Positions 1 through 8,895 of a stretch of 64,000 nucleotides of DNA are shown here, piece by piece. Numbering within the stretch: position 1 is the first letter of the stretch; every line of letters starts with the position of its first letter. Where the stretch lies: positions 18,534 to 82,533 of the forward strand of contig SPJS01000196.1 in the NCBI GenBank assembly GCA_006844705.1. The letters run 5' to 3'. The position numbers were made by a program, and so were the translations under genes. This DNA is from Methylococcaceae bacterium (GTDB lineage Bacteria; Pseudomonadota; Gammaproteobacteria; Methylococcales; Methylomonadaceae). The notes beneath the pieces are model-generated. The model had not been told where the DNA came from. It ran no database searches and saw only the letters and a program-made list of their open reading frames with translations.

Positions 1-112
1 TCCGGTGACAGGTATGACGCCATTTGCCTATTTAGGGGATCAAATAGTGATTGCAATAGTAGGCCTGATACTCATTATCTGTTTTAGTTTAACGAGCCTG
101 TCGAAAAACTAA
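1..112 (+). CDS. lnt: Apolipoprotein N-acyltransferase, C-terminal end (partial)
   Basis: An open frame enters from the left edge (codons begin at base 2) and stops at TAA 110-112. It encodes about 36 residues: a segment reading TGMTPFAYLGDQ followed by a hydrophobic helix and a short basic tail. A G-x-TP-[FY]-x-x-x-GD segment followed by one last membrane helix is how Lnt (third enzyme of lipoprotein maturation, inner membrane) normally ends. lnt lying near leuS-lptE-holA also matches gammaproteobacterial gene order. Only the tail is visible, so the call rests on a short stretch. The last codons and stop lie in a repeat-like string GAGCCTGTCGAAAAACT. Confidence 0.6.
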   Translation, partial: PVTGMTPFAYLGDQIVIAIVGLILIICFSLTSLSKN

Positions 113-272
113 ATTTGAATTTTAAAGATTAAAAACCCACACAAAAATTGCGTTCCTACGTGAATTTGAAGGATAAACCTGTCTGCAAATTATATTTCAT
201 CGAACTTTCCTCGCGAAAATTTTTTGTGTAACTATACTGAACAGGTCAATAACATTAGAAATATTACCGAAT

Positions 273-1586
273 ATGTTTGGAAAGCTTTTTCGTTCCCAAA
301 AAAAGGTCAAGACAAAGCGCACCCATTTTTTGTCGTCCATTGATCTTGTGCAAACACCTGTGCATGAGTTGGTATTGGGGATGTATGTGTCGGAACTGGA
401 TAAGCCTTGGTTAGATTCCCCATTTGCATTTCAAGGTTTTTTGATTGAGAGCCCATCGCAATTGCAACAGTTGAGAGAATATTGTGATTTTGTTTATATT
501 GATGTAACCCAGCAAAAAAAAGCGGTATCAAAGGGTGCATTTGATCGAAAAGAGAAAATTCCCGAAGACTATGCATTTAGTGATACCCCCCTTGAAAAAT
601 TAAGTGACTTTGAACATGAGATAAAGCGTGCCAGCCTGACCTATCAGGAGACAGGGCATTTAGTGACAGGATTTATGGATAAAGTTGCTGCAGGCGACGG
701 GATAGACAGCCAACAGGCAAAAGAGGCAGTAAAGGAATGCGTCAATAGCGTGTTACATTCCCCTGATGCGTTTCTCTGGCTCTCTCAATTGAAAGACAGC
801 GATGCGTACACGGCGCAGCATAGTTTAAATGTATGTGTATTATCTATCGTTCTTGCCAGACAAATTGGTATGACTGAGACTCAGCTTAATCAAGTGGGTT
901 TGTGTGGGATGATGCATGATATGGGCAAAATGCTGGTACCATCAGAAATTCTCAATAAACCTGGAAAACTTGAGCCTGATGAATTGGCCATTATGCAAAG
1001 CCATACAACCCTGGGCTACGAGTTACTTAAGTCCAGTAAAGGCATGTTTTATGGAGCAGTTGATACGGCGTTATCGCATCACGAGAGGCAGGATGGCCAA
1101 GGGTATCCCAATAAGGCTTCGGCCAGTAAGCTTTCCATATATTCCAATATTGTTGCAATTGCAGATATTTATGATGCGATCACCAGCGATCGCGTTTACC
1201 AAAAAGGCCGGACTCATCTTGAGGCGACTAAAATAATGTTAGATGTATCTGGGAGCCACTTACATAACAAACTGGTCGTAAAATTTATTGAGAGTCTGGG
1301 GAGTTATCCCCCAGGCTGTTTTGTATTGCTAAGTAACGGCTGTATTGGGTTGGTGATCGAACAAAATAACCGATTTAAATTAAGGCCAAAAGTATTGGTT
1401 GTTCTGGGTGCGAATGGCGCATCAGCGTTAGATGAGTTCGTCATAGATCTGGCGGCCAAATCTCCAGATGTCGACAAGGACGCACTTTCAATCAAAGAAA
1501 TTATCAAACCCGCTGAATATAATATCGACAGCCAAAAATATTATCAGGACGGTGTTATTCAAAACGGCTTTTCGCAGAAAAAATAA
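273..1586 (+). CDS. HD-GYP domain cyclic-di-GMP phosphodiesterase with N-terminal DUF3391
   Basis: The 437-residue product starts with a DUF3391-type region (about residues 20-85, 'VHELVLGMYVSELDKPW') and continues with an HD-GYP domain. The metal-binding HD pair is at about residues 215-216 (MMHDMGK), an HH pair lies in ALSHHERQDGQGYPN, and the GYP motif is near residue 277. HD-GYP proteins of this layout hydrolyse cyclic di-GMP to GMP. No membrane segment or receiver domain is seen, so it is probably cytoplasmic and senses through DUF3391. It converges with the ParA gene downstream. A TATACT hexamer about 40 bases upstream of the start could be a -10 element. Catalytic residues appear intact; substrate is inferred from the family. 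Confidence 0.88.
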   Translation: MFGKLFRSQKKVKTKRTHFLSSIDLVQTPVHELVLGMYVSELDKPWLDSPFAFQGFLIESPSQLQQLREYCDFVYIDVTQQKKAVSKGAFDRKEKIPEDYAFSDTPLEKLSDFEHEIKRASLTYQETGHLVTGFMDKVAAGDGIDSQQAKEAVKECVNSVLHSPDAFLWLSQLKDSDAYTAQHSLNVCVLSIVLARQIGMTETQLNQVGLCGMMHDMGKMLVPSEILNKPGKLEPDELAIMQSHTTLGYELLKSSKGMFYGAVDTALSHHERQDGQGYPNKASASKLSIYSNIVAIADIYDAITSDRVYQKGRTHLEATKIMLDVSGSHLHNKLVVKFIESLGSYPPGCFVLLSNGCIGLVIEQNNRFKLRPKVLVVLGANGASALDEFVIDLAAKSPDVDKDALSIKEIIKPAEYNIDSQKYYQDGVIQNGFSQKK

Positions 1587-1612
1587 TGTATTGAATCTGG
1601 AAAAGCCTTCGA

Positions 1613-2386
1613 TCAGGCATGAATTTCATCAAACAAGGCATGAAATTCTTCAGTCAATTTATGATTAGGTGCCATATGAATCAAGGGGCTGTTCTGGCTG
1701 TGTGATTCACGCACTTTAACCGACGGAGAGATTTTGCTTTCCAGTACCGGATGCCCTTCTTCGACCAGTTCGTCAACCAGTTGCTTGGGCAGGTTGGCCT
1801 GTTTCTGGAACTGGTTAACTACAATGCCTTCAATCATCAAATCCTGGTTATGATCGGATTTTACTTCGGACACCGAATTCAGCAAGGTATATAACGCATC
1901 ACGCGCGAAAGTGTCGCAATCAAATGGAATCAGGCATTTTTCTGCCGCAATCAAGGCGGACTGACTGTAAAAGTTCAGAATTGGCGGCGTGTCCATGTAG
2001 ATATAGTCATAGCTGTCCAGTTTATCCAGCGCTTCGCGCAATTTGAAAATTTTGTAACGTGAATCCAGTCGGCTTTGCAGGGCTTCCAGATCAGGATGAG
2101 CAGGCAGTACATGCAAATTAGGGTACTGGCTTTCGTGAACCAGGTTTTCCAGCCCTTCCTTGCCGCCACCGAATAAGCCCAGGCCCAGACAGTCCTTGAA
2201 AAAATGCACCAGAGTTTGCTCTGAATTTTCCACTTTTTCGCCCAGCAGGTACTGGGTCGAATTGCATTGGATGTCAAGGTCAATCACCAGTGTTTTGTGT
2301 CCCTTGGCAGCACTGATGGCCGCCAGGTTACAGGTAATGGTTGATTTACCGACACCGCCTTTTTGATTAAAGATAACCCTGCGCAT
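1613..2386 (-). CDS. ParA family ATPase (orphan)
   Basis: The 257-residue protein opens with a deviant Walker A box, KGGVGKST, at residues 9-16, followed by the switch aspartate region (LVIDLDIQCNSTQYLL) and a Walker B-like strand (YIYMDTPP). This is the ParA/MinD/Soj group, dimerising ATPases that position chromosomes, plasmids or protein complexes. No parB gene or parS-like repeat lies beside it, so it is an orphan and its cargo is unknown. It is transcribed away from the zinc-ribbon gene upstream (60-base gap), with which it may share a transcript. The full family length is present and the start codon directly precedes the first beta strand, so the start is well placed. Confidence 0.85.
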   Translation of the reverse strand: MRRVIFNQKGGVGKSTITCNLAAISAAKGHKTLVIDLDIQCNSTQYLLGEKVENSEQTLVHFFKDCLGLGLFGGGKEGLENLVHESQYPNLHVLPAHPDLEALQSRLDSRYKIFKLREALDKLDSYDYIYMDTPPILNFYSQSALIAAEKCLIPFDCDTFARDALYTLLNSVSEVKSDHNQDLMIEGIVVNQFQKQANLPKQLVDELVEEGHPVLESKISPSVKVRESHSQNSPLIHMAPNHKLTEEFHALFDEIHA

Positions 2387-2446
2387 TTTGATCCTCTTGA
2401 TTCAATGTGAAGAATGGTTGCATTATCAGTCTTTAAGCGGCTTTAA

Positions 2447-2947
2447 TCAACAGCGGGTAAAAGCGTTGCCACCGCATTCCGGGCATTCAGGGATCACGCT
2501 GGGAGATTTAAATGCGATTTGCTTGTTGCAGGTGTCACAGGTGAAGGTCCCCGGGCCTGTCAAGTCGCCTGCTTTGTAAGGATGATACTGGGCGGCATCC
2601 TGTGCCAGTTTGGCCAGTTCAATGCGGGTTTTGTCGGCAATATTAAGGAATTGCTCCAGGGCAAAATTTTCCAGCAATTCAATGTCGAACTTCAACCATT
2701 CGGTTAACGAATCAGGATCTTTGATTTCCGGAGAAAAGCGCGCAGCATGTTCAATATCACGCATGACGGCATGTTCAATATGGTCCAGTTCTTCCTGCGT
2801 ATAGTGCTGAATTTCGCCGCCGAACTGACTGGTTTTTTCCTTGGCAACCTCCATGGCATCGGCAATACCGTAAATGGTATCGTCCATGACCTTGTACAGG
2901 TTTTCCATTAAATGGGTATAGGCCTCGATTAATTTGTTTTCGCTCAT
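2447..2947 (-). CDS. Zinc-ribbon protein, YbeL/DUF1451 family
   Basis: The 166-residue protein has a helical, charged N-terminal two thirds and a C-terminal zinc ribbon with two CxxC knuckles (C137/C140 and C155/C158, in TCDTCN and CPECGG). This matches the YbeL-like family (DUF1451), small soluble proteins of unknown biochemical role. In Escherichia coli ybeL lies beside leuS, and here the gene is just upstream of leuS in the opposite direction, which supports the call. A GGAGTGA Shine-Dalgarno sequence precedes the ATG. A single repeat end of the MITE-like family described elsewhere in this window lies 33 bases upstream, at 2980-3010. Confidence 0.75.
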   Translation of the reverse strand: MSENKLIEAYTHLMENLYKVMDDTIYGIADAMEVAKEKTSQFGGEIQHYTQEELDHIEHAVMRDIEHAARFSPEIKDPDSLTEWLKFDIELLENFALEQFLNIADKTRIELAKLAQDAAQYHPYKAGDLTGPGTFTCDTCNKQIAFKSPSVIPECPECGGNAFTRC

Positions 2948-2979
2948 AGTTCACTCCTTCTAATGAAATGGTTGGAGAC

Positions 2980-3010
2980 TGTAGAATCATCCATAACCCG
3001 ACAGCCTCCA
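2980..3010 (-). repeat. Solo terminal repeat of the MITE-like family
   Basis: Read on the minus strand, these 31 bases give GGAGGCTGTCGGGTTATG followed by GATGATTCTAC. That is the same outer end found at 7295 and 19063, where a matching opposite end lies about 160 bases away. Here no second end is found on either side, so it looks like a remnant or an internally deleted copy. It sits between the divergent zinc-ribbon gene and leuS and could overlap their promoters. Confidence 0.65.
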
Positions 3011-3209
3011 AGGGGTCGTACTGGTTAGAATTCTATTTCTTGTTCAAGTTCAAGGTAGATGACTGATCTGAACCTCAGTGTTTTTCTGGGGATTAAAGCA
3101 AACCATCCAACGTTGAAATCAATCAAAAAGACAATTATTGGATTGCCCTTTAGATTTGCTTCTACGTAATGTATTCTAACGCCTTTTGCACGTAAATTGA
3201 TCGATCAGG

Positions 3210-5795
3210 ATGGAAGAAAATTATAAGCCGTTGGACATAGAGCAAGCCGTTCAACAAGACTGGGAAATGACTGGAATTTTTAATGCTGTCGAAGGCAGTG
3301 AGAAAGAGAAATTCTACTGCTTATCCATGTTTCCTTATCCCAGTGGCAAATTGCACATGGGGCATGTGCGTAATTACACGATAGGCGATGTGATCAGCCG
3401 GTTCCAGCGTATGCAGGGCAAGAATGTCATGCAACCGATGGGCTGGGATGCGTTTGGCCTGCCAGCGGAAAATGCAGCCATGCAAAACAACGTGCATCCG
3501 GCGGACTGGACCTACAGCAATATTGAATACATGCGTGACCAGCTGAAGCGACTGGGTTTTGGCTATGACTGGAGCCGCGAGCTGGCCACCTGCGATCCAG
3601 AATATTATCGCTGGGAGCAATGGTTTTTTCTTAAATTGCTGGAAAAAGATCTGGTGTATAAAAAGGTATCGCCGGTTAACTGGTGTCCCAATGACAAAAC
3701 GGTACTGGCCAATGAACAGGTCATTGAAGGCGGCTGCTGGCGTTGTGATACACCGGTGGAAAAAAAGGAAATCTCGCAATGGTTTTTAAAAATCACCGCG
3801 TATGCCGATGAGTTGTTAAAAGATCTGGATCAGCTGGAAGGCTGGACGGATCAGGTGAGAACGATGCAGGCCAACTGGATCGGTCGTTCTGAAGGTTTGG
3901 AGATGGATTTTTCTGTGCCTGGCAGCGAACAGCCCATCCGCATTTATACCACGCGGCCTGATACGCTGATGGGCGTCACTTATGTCGCGGTAGCAGCGGA
4001 ACATCCAGTCGCCATCAAAGCCGCCGAAGGCAATGCCGACATCGGCGCGTTTCTGGAAGAATGCAAGGTGATGGAAACCTCGGAAGCGGCTATGGAAACC
4101 ATGGAAAAACGTGGCGTGGATTCGGGCGTGAAAGTGATCCACCCGATTACCGGTGAGCAAGTGCCGGTGTGGATTGCCAACTTTGTATTGATGAGTTATG
4201 GCACCGGTGCGGTGATGTCGGTGCCGGGGCATGATCAGCGCGATTATGAGTTCGCCAAAAAATACGGTATTCCGATCAAGCAGGTGATTTTTCCAGCCGA
4301 TGGTTCGGACGCCGATGTCAGCGAGCAGGCGTTTACAGAAAAAGGCGTGCTGAAAAATTCAGCGCAGTTCGATAACCTGGAATTTGCCGATGCGTTTAAT
4401 GCCATTGCAGACACGCTGGAAAAAGCTGGCAAGGGTGAACGCAAGACCAATTTCCGCCTGCGCGATTGGGGGGTTTCGCGGCAACGCTATTGGGGCGCAC
4501 CGGTGCCGGTGATTTATTGCGATGACTGCGGCATGTTGCCTGCGCCGGAAGACAGTCTGCCGATTGAGCTGCCGCGTGATGTCGTGCTGGACGGCTCGCA
4601 ATCACCATTGGCAGCGCATCCTGAATTCCCTCATGTCGCTTGCCCCAAGTGCGGTAAACCGGCACAACGCGATACCGATACCTTCGATACCTTTATGGAA
4701 TCTTCCTGGTATTTCGCCCGCTACGCCGGTGCATCGGACAAGGCCATGCTGTCGGGCGAAGCCAATTACTGGCTGCCGGTGGATCATTATATTGGCGGTA
4801 TTGAACACGCCATTCTGCATTTGCTGTATGCGCGTTTTTATAACAAATTGCTGCGCGATGAAGGGCTGATCAACACGGATGAACCGTTTAAAAACCTGTT
4901 GACTCAAGGCATGGTAATTGCCGAAACTTTTTTTCAGATTGATGAAAACGGCCATAAGCGCTATTTCAACCAGACCCAGGTTGATGTTGAACGTGATGCA
5001 AAAGGCAAAATTATCGCGGCAAAATCGCTGGAAGATGGTTCCGAGGTGACTGTCGGGCCGGTCGAGAAAATGTCCAAGTCGAAGAATAATGGTGTCGATC
5101 CACAAACCCTGATCGACAAATACGGTGCCGATACCGTGCGCCTTTACACCATGTTCACTTCACCGCCGGATCAATCGCTGGAATGGAACGATGCCGGGGT
5201 GGAAGGGGCTTTACGTTTTATCAAGCGTTTGTGGCGTCAGGTGTATTTACATCTGCAGGCAGGTGACGTGGCTGCTGCAGTGGATACAGCGACATTGACA
5301 GATGCGCAGAAAGGCCTGCGTCGTCAGTTGTACCAGACCTTGAGTAAGGTAACCGATGACATTAATCGTCGCCATACTTTTAATACGGCGATTGCTGCCA
5401 ACATGGAACTGGTCAATGCCTTGTCCAAGTTTGATGATGACTCGGACAATGGCCGTGCAGTCAGACAGGAAACGCTGGAAACCATCGTATTGATGTTATC
5501 GCCGATTACTCCGCATGTGTGCCAGCAATTATGGGCTGCACTGGGACACAGCAGCACTGTTGTCATCGCCGATTGGCCCAACATAGATGAGTCTGCATTA
5601 CAGCAGGATTCCATTCAAATGGTGGTGCAGGTTAATGGCAAGCTGCGCAGCAAATTAATGATCTCGGCAGCAGCAAGTAAGGATGACATTGAAGCTGCGG
5701 CATTAGCGGATGAAGCGATTCAGCGAAATATCGAGGGCAAGGAGATCAGGAAGATCATTGTCGTGCCGAAAAAACTTGTAAATATTGTGGTGTAA
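3210..5795 (+). CDS. leuS: Leucyl-tRNA synthetase
   Basis: The 861-residue class I aminoacyl-tRNA synthetase charges tRNA-Leu with leucine. It shows the HIGH-type signature ([12 protein letters not shown], about residues 43-54), a CP1 editing domain with the threonine-rich TTRPDTLMG segment, the leucine-specific zinc region, and the KMSKS loop ([13 protein letters not shown], about residues 619-631). The C-terminal anticodon-binding region ends in [16 protein letters not shown]. Length matches bacterial LeuRS (about 860). The TAA stop is immediately followed by the lptE ATG, so leuS-lptE-holA form a tight operon as in other gammaproteobacteria. Confidence 0.98.
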   Translation: MEENYKPLDIEQAVQQDWEMTGIFNAVEGSEKEKFYCLSMFPYPSGKLHMGHVRNYTIGDVISRFQRMQGKNVMQPMGWDAFGLPAENAAMQNNVHPADWTYSNIEYMRDQLKRLGFGYDWSRELATCDPEYYRWEQWFFLKLLEKDLVYKKVSPVNWCPNDKTVLANEQVIEGGCWRCDTPVEKKEISQWFLKITAYADELLKDLDQLEGWTDQVRTMQANWIGRSEGLEMDFSVPGSEQPIRIYTTRPDTLMGVTYVAVAAEHPVAIKAAEGNADIGAFLEECKVMETSEAAMETMEKRGVDSGVKVIHPITGEQVPVWIANFVLMSYGTGAVMSVPGHDQRDYEFAKKYGIPIKQVIFPADGSDADVSEQAFTEKGVLKNSAQFDNLEFADAFNAIADTLEKAGKGERKTNFRLRDWGVSRQRYWGAPVPVIYCDDCGMLPAPEDSLPIELPRDVVLDGSQSPLAAHPEFPHVACPKCGKPAQRDTDTFDTFMESSWYFARYAGASDKAMLSGEANYWLPVDHYIGGIEHAILHLLYARFYNKLLRDEGLINTDEPFKNLLTQGMVIAETFFQIDENGHKRYFNQTQVDVERDAKGKIIAAKSLEDGSEVTVGPVEKMSKSKNNGVDPQTLIDKYGADTVRLYTMFTSPPDQSLEWNDAGVEGALRFIKRLWRQVYLHLQAGDVAAAVDTATLTDAQKGLRRQLYQTLSKVTDDINRRHTFNTAIAANMELVNALSKFDDDSDNGRAVRQETLETIVLMLSPITPHVCQQLWAALGHSSTVVIADWPNIDESALQQDSIQMVVQVNGKLRSKLMISAAASKDDIEAAALADEAIQRNIEGKEIRKIIVVPKKLVNIVV

Positions 5796-6287
5796 ATGAA
5801 ATCTAAAAGCCTGGTTATTGCGCTATTGATTCCTTTGTTGCTGACGGCCTGCGGCTATCACCTGCGTGGGGCTGTGGATATCCCTCAGGCTATGCAGAAA
5901 GTGTATCTGGAAGGAGCCAGCACAGCATTGCGCGGATCATTCAATGCATCATTTCGTTCTACTGATGCAAGGATGGTTTCCAATCCTGCCGAGGCTGGAC
6001 TGTACATTAAAGTCATCCAGGATGAAATGCGCAGACGCGTACTGTCACTCAACGCCAGTGGTAAAGCCACCGAATATGAGCTGAACTATACCCTGGTGTA
6101 TGCATTGCTGGATCAGCAGGGGAAAGCACTGGGGAAGCAGCAGGTACTGGAAATCAATCGCGATTATTTCAATGACCAGGAAGATATTCTGGCCAAAAAT
6201 AATGAAGAAAATGTCATCCGCAATGAGATTTACCGCAATGCCGTGCGCTCAATTTTGACCCGCGCATCGGCAGTTCTTAAAAAATAA
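5796..6287 (+). CDS. lptE: LPS-assembly lipoprotein LptE
   Basis: The 163-residue protein begins with a lipoprotein signal peptide ending in the lipobox LLTAC, with the acylated cysteine at residue 19, followed by GYHLRG, the usual start of mature LptE (RlpB). LptE plugs the LptD barrel in the outer membrane and is needed for lipopolysaccharide export to the cell surface. The gene starts directly after the leuS stop codon and is followed three bases later by holA, the conserved gammaproteobacterial arrangement. The lptF-lptG genes of the same transport pathway lie about 15 kb away in this window. Confidence 0.94.
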   Translation: MKSKSLVIALLIPLLLTACGYHLRGAVDIPQAMQKVYLEGASTALRGSFNASFRSTDARMVSNPAEAGLYIKVIQDEMRRRVLSLNASGKATEYELNYTLVYALLDQQGKALGKQQVLEINRDYFNDQEDILAKNNEENVIRNEIYRNAVRSILTRASAVLKK

Positions 6288-6290
6288 CGG

Positions 6291-7298
6291 ATGCGCATCA
6301 AGCCAGATCAATTATCGCGTCATTTGTGTGAGGTACCACTGGCACCGATTTATCTGGTCAGCGGCGATGAACCCTTGCAATCGGGCGAAGCGGCTGACCA
6401 GATCAGGCTGGCGGCCAAACAAGCTGGCTTTGTTGCCCGCGAAGTGATGACGGTCGAAGCCAATTTTGAATGGCAATCCCTGACAGCCGAAGCCGCCAAC
6501 TTTTCCATATTTTCCGACCAAAAACTGATCGACCTGCGCATCCCCGGCGGTAAACCCGGAACAGAAGGCAGCAAAGCGCTGGTGCAGCTTGCCGACAATA
6601 ATCCGCAGGACACCTTGTTGCTTATTTCTTTGCCCAAGTTGACGGCCAGTGTACAAAAAAGCAAATGGTTTCAAGCCTTAGAAAAAGCCGGAGTGTTTAT
6701 CCAGGTATGGCCGTTACAAGGACATGAATTAATCAGCTGGTTGCAGCGCCGCTGTCAGAAAAAAGACATGCGATTGGAACCGGATGCCGCAAAAGTGCTG
6801 GCATCACGCATAGAAGGAAATCTGCTCGCCGCCGCGCAAGAGATCGAAAAGCTGTACATTCTGCATGGCGGACAAACCATCACGCGTCAACTGATCGAAG
6901 ACGCTGTTAGTGACAGCGCACGTTTTGATGTGTTTAAACTCACCGACAGCTTGCTGGAAGGTAAACCTAAACGTATCCTGAAAATATTACACGGTCTGCG
7001 CGCAGAAGGCATAGCCGAACCTGTCGTGTTATGGGGCATCAGCCGTGAACTACGCACGGTGTACAATTTTCAGGCAGAACTCAAAAACGGCGCCAGGCCG
7101 GAACAGCTCTACAGCAAATTCCAGCTCTGGGACAAACGCAAAAACCTCGTCTCTCAAGCAGTTAAACGCATGCCGTCTGAACATTTAAAAAAACTGCTGG
7201 CAGATTGCGCAGAGATTGATGCCATGATCAAGGGGCAAAAAGCAGGAGACAGTGGGTTTGCGTTGGAGTTGTTGTGCCTGCAGTTTTGTAAAGTCTAG
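6291..7298 (+). CDS. holA: DNA polymerase III subunit delta
   Basis: The 335-residue protein has the HolA N-terminal pattern (PLAPIYLVSGDEPLQSGEAADQIR) and the AAA-like and helical collar regions of the family (RFDVFKLTDSLLEGKPKRILKILHGL). Delta opens the beta sliding clamp within the clamp-loader complex. It is slightly shorter than the E. coli protein (343 residues). Its TAG stop codon (7296-7298) lies inside the left end of a MITE-like element, so the present C-terminus may have been set by that insertion. The usual downstream neighbour nadD is absent. Confidence 0.93.
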   Translation: MRIKPDQLSRHLCEVPLAPIYLVSGDEPLQSGEAADQIRLAAKQAGFVAREVMTVEANFEWQSLTAEAANFSIFSDQKLIDLRIPGGKPGTEGSKALVQLADNNPQDTLLLISLPKLTASVQKSKWFQALEKAGVFIQVWPLQGHELISWLQRRCQKKDMRLEPDAAKVLASRIEGNLLAAAQEIEKLYILHGGQTITRQLIEDAVSDSARFDVFKLTDSLLEGKPKRILKILHGLRAEGIAEPVVLWGISRELRTVYNFQAELKNGARPEQLYSKFQLWDKRKNLVSQAVKRMPSEHLKKLLADCAEIDAMIKGQKAGDSGFALELLCLQFCKV

Positions 7299-7461
7299 GA
7301 GATTGTCGGATTATGGATAATTCTACTGCCGCGATGGGGCATCGGTTGTTTTTCCGGTCTATTTCCTTACGTAGTGCCACTATGCGCCGCAAAAGATCAA
7401 AAAAATCCGCTCGATGTCCCACTCGCCTCGCGACGCCCCCCATAACCCGACAGCCTCCTGG
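7295..7461. mobile_element. MITE-like element, copy 1 (about 167 bp)
   Basis: The ends are inverted repeats: the left end reads AGGAGATTGTCGGATTATG and the right end, read in reverse, AGGAGGCTGTCGGGTTATG. The interior aligns base by base with copy 2 at 19063-19221 (shared strings include ATTCTACTGC, CGCTCGAT and CTCGCGACG), which argues for one mobile family rather than chance. No open frame long enough for a transposase is inside, so it would need an enzyme supplied from elsewhere. No clear target-site duplication was found. The left end supplies the holA stop codon. Confidence 0.7.
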
Positions 7462-7599
7462 TTAATTCCCTGTCGTGGTCATCAATCAAAAAAAGCCAAA
7501 TGTATTCTTTGTGTGGGGACGAAATGAAAAGAAAAAGATTATGATTTGTCAGCTGTTAATAACGCTGAACCAAAAACGTGACATAGTACCATTTGAAAA

Positions 7600-8115
7600 T
7601 CACTTAGCCGATCTTTGTTGCTGACTGGAAGAGCCGAATAGATAACCGGCAATGGCGGCAATGACTCCAATCGCAGCAGTTAACTGTTCAGAAGTGGTGG
7701 AAGTGACCACAATGAGTACCGTGGCTTGAATAACCAGGACCAACCCGGTTGCATTGACAATATTTGTTCCAGAGTTATCCTGGCTGTTTTTGAGAAAATT
7801 AAGTGCTAAAAAAAGGAAGACAGGCGTCATCACTGATATCAGAATAACAAACCATAGTTTCTGGTGTTCCTGTAATTTACGGTAATTTATGGCCGATACA
7901 TAACCATTTTCTTCAATAGCCAATTGAGATGGCACGCCGCTCATTCCGAAAAGTTCAACTTGTTCTTCATGTTCTACCGCAGTTTCGATCAAACTTTGAA
8001 TAAGCGGGTCGTTAACCATGTTGACAGCTGGGCTCTCATCATTTGCAAAACAAACTGAAACGAATAGATTAATCGTTAGAAAGAGAACTGTTTTATAAGA
8101 TTTGCAGGTATTCAA
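7600..8115 (-). CDS. Secreted or inner-membrane protein of unknown function
   Basis: The 171-residue product begins with a signal peptide (cleavage likely after CFA, about residue 24), followed by an acidic soluble region of about 60 residues and two C-terminal membrane helices (about residues 88-108 and 125-162, the second region long enough for two passes). The C-terminus is short, polar and basic (SSSQQQRSAK). I do not recognise a family. A GGAGAG Shine-Dalgarno sequence precedes the ATG. The gene lies directly downstream of, and on the same strand as, the interrupted small secreted-protein gene at 8135-8449, so they may once have been one operon. Confidence 0.6.
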   Translation of the reverse strand: MNTCKSYKTVLFLTINLFVSVCFANDESPAVNMVNDPLIQSLIETAVEHEEQVELFGMSGVPSQLAIEENGYVSAINYRKLQEHQKLWFVILISVMTPVFLFLALNFLKNSQDNSGTNIVNATGLVLVIQATVLIVVTSTTSEQLTAAIGVIAAIAGYLFGSSSQQQRSAK

Positions 8116-8134
8116 GGGTACTCTCCTGAAAAAT

Positions 8135-8449
8135 TTAACATCTTTTCTTGATCATCCATTGATCAATTAAAGTACGATGTTGACCGTAATAAGCGCGTTG
8201 TGAAGTTGTTTTGGCATTGTTATGTTTAATAACAAATTGACGATGTAATGTGGCTAATTGCAGGCAAGTCAATGGTGAAATGCGTTGGTTGAATTGAATC
8301 AGGTATTGAGGAGGTGTCTACCCTGGTCGACGGATTTGTTGTTTCTGGCTTGAAGGAGGTGGGGGTAATGGGGTCAATTCAACTGCATGTACGAATGAAA
8401 AGCTGAGCATGCCAAACAAAAAGAGCGAGTTTTTCATTGCTTTCATCAT
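8135..8449 (-). pseudogene. Small secreted protein with an in-frame amber codon
   Basis: A 105-codon frame runs from ATG at 8449 to TAA at 8135-8137 with a single TAG at 8318-8320. The N-terminal part (43 codons) carries a signal peptide (MKNSLFLFGMLSFSFVHA) and a proline-rich stretch. The part after the TAG (60 codons) continues in the same frame without another stop (TPPQYLIQFNQRISP, then a basic tail ending MIKKRC). Either the gene was inactivated by one point mutation (a CAG or TGG to TAG change would do), or the 43-codon product is the real one and the rest is chance. No recoding signal is evident. The spacing to the next gene (19 bases) suggests co-transcription. Confidence 0.5.
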
Positions 8450-8709
8450 TTGCACCCCAGCATAGTGAATGAGTAGTTATGATTTTATGGGGCGGCATTA
8501 TGAAAAACAAGAGAATAGAGCTATAGAAATTTCTTGAGGTTTATGATAGCAGTGGGGGCAACGGGTTACTTGCAATCAGTTTTACACTGTTAGTGACACT
8601 GAGGTAAAGATCGTGTGTAATAATCACATAAAATGATTGTAAAAATTCACTGTGGATTCATGCATTAATCAGTATTCTTGATGTAAATCTTTTATATGAG
8701 GATACTGTC
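8450..8709. other. Intergenic region without a recognised gene
   Basis: These 260 AT-rich bases separate the minus-strand secreted-protein pair from a small plus-strand gene. They should hold divergent promoters, but I see no clear -35/-10 pair, no sigma-54 site and no RNA gene. Confidence 0.4.
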
Positions 8710-8892
8710 ATGAACAAAGCAATATTACAGCAAGAAATCTATCGTTCAGAATTTGAAGATGTTTCTGAGACTCAGCAAGAGAGAAAACTGTTTCTCATTA
8801 AGAATACGGGCAAATTAAATAAAACAACTGCAAAACTTGTTTGTCGTTGGGATTTGCATGAGCAGTGCTGGATGCATGTTGGTGTACGTTAA
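8710..8892 (+). CDS. Small 60-residue protein of unknown function
   Basis: The predicted product is 60 residues, soluble, and mixed in charge, with a C-terminal WDLHEQCWMHVGVR containing two tryptophans, a cysteine and two histidines. A GAGGA Shine-Dalgarno sequence lies at good spacing before the ATG (ATGAGGATACTGTCATG). It ends four bases before the eutC stop codon on the other strand. The ribosome-binding site and ordinary codon use favour a real gene, but there is no family match that I recognise. Confidence 0.4.
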   Translation: MNKAILQQEIYRSEFEDVSETQQERKLFLIKNTGKLNKTTAKLVCRWDLHEQCWMHVGVR

Positions 8893-8895
8893 ATC

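Noticed and set aside
96..112. GAGCCTGTCGAAAAACT string at the lnt end considered as a transposon end
   Set aside because: Only one copy was found in the window and no matching inverted partner lies nearby, so it is left as an observation.
7228..7443. 71-residue minus-strand frame across the holA end and the MITE-like element
   Set aside because: It is antisense to holA and to the element's inverted repeat; composition is not gene-like.
8318..8320. In-frame TAG considered as a pyrrolysine codon
   Set aside because: No pyl genes or related methyltransferases are visible, and the protein is a small secreted one unlike known pyrrolysine proteins.
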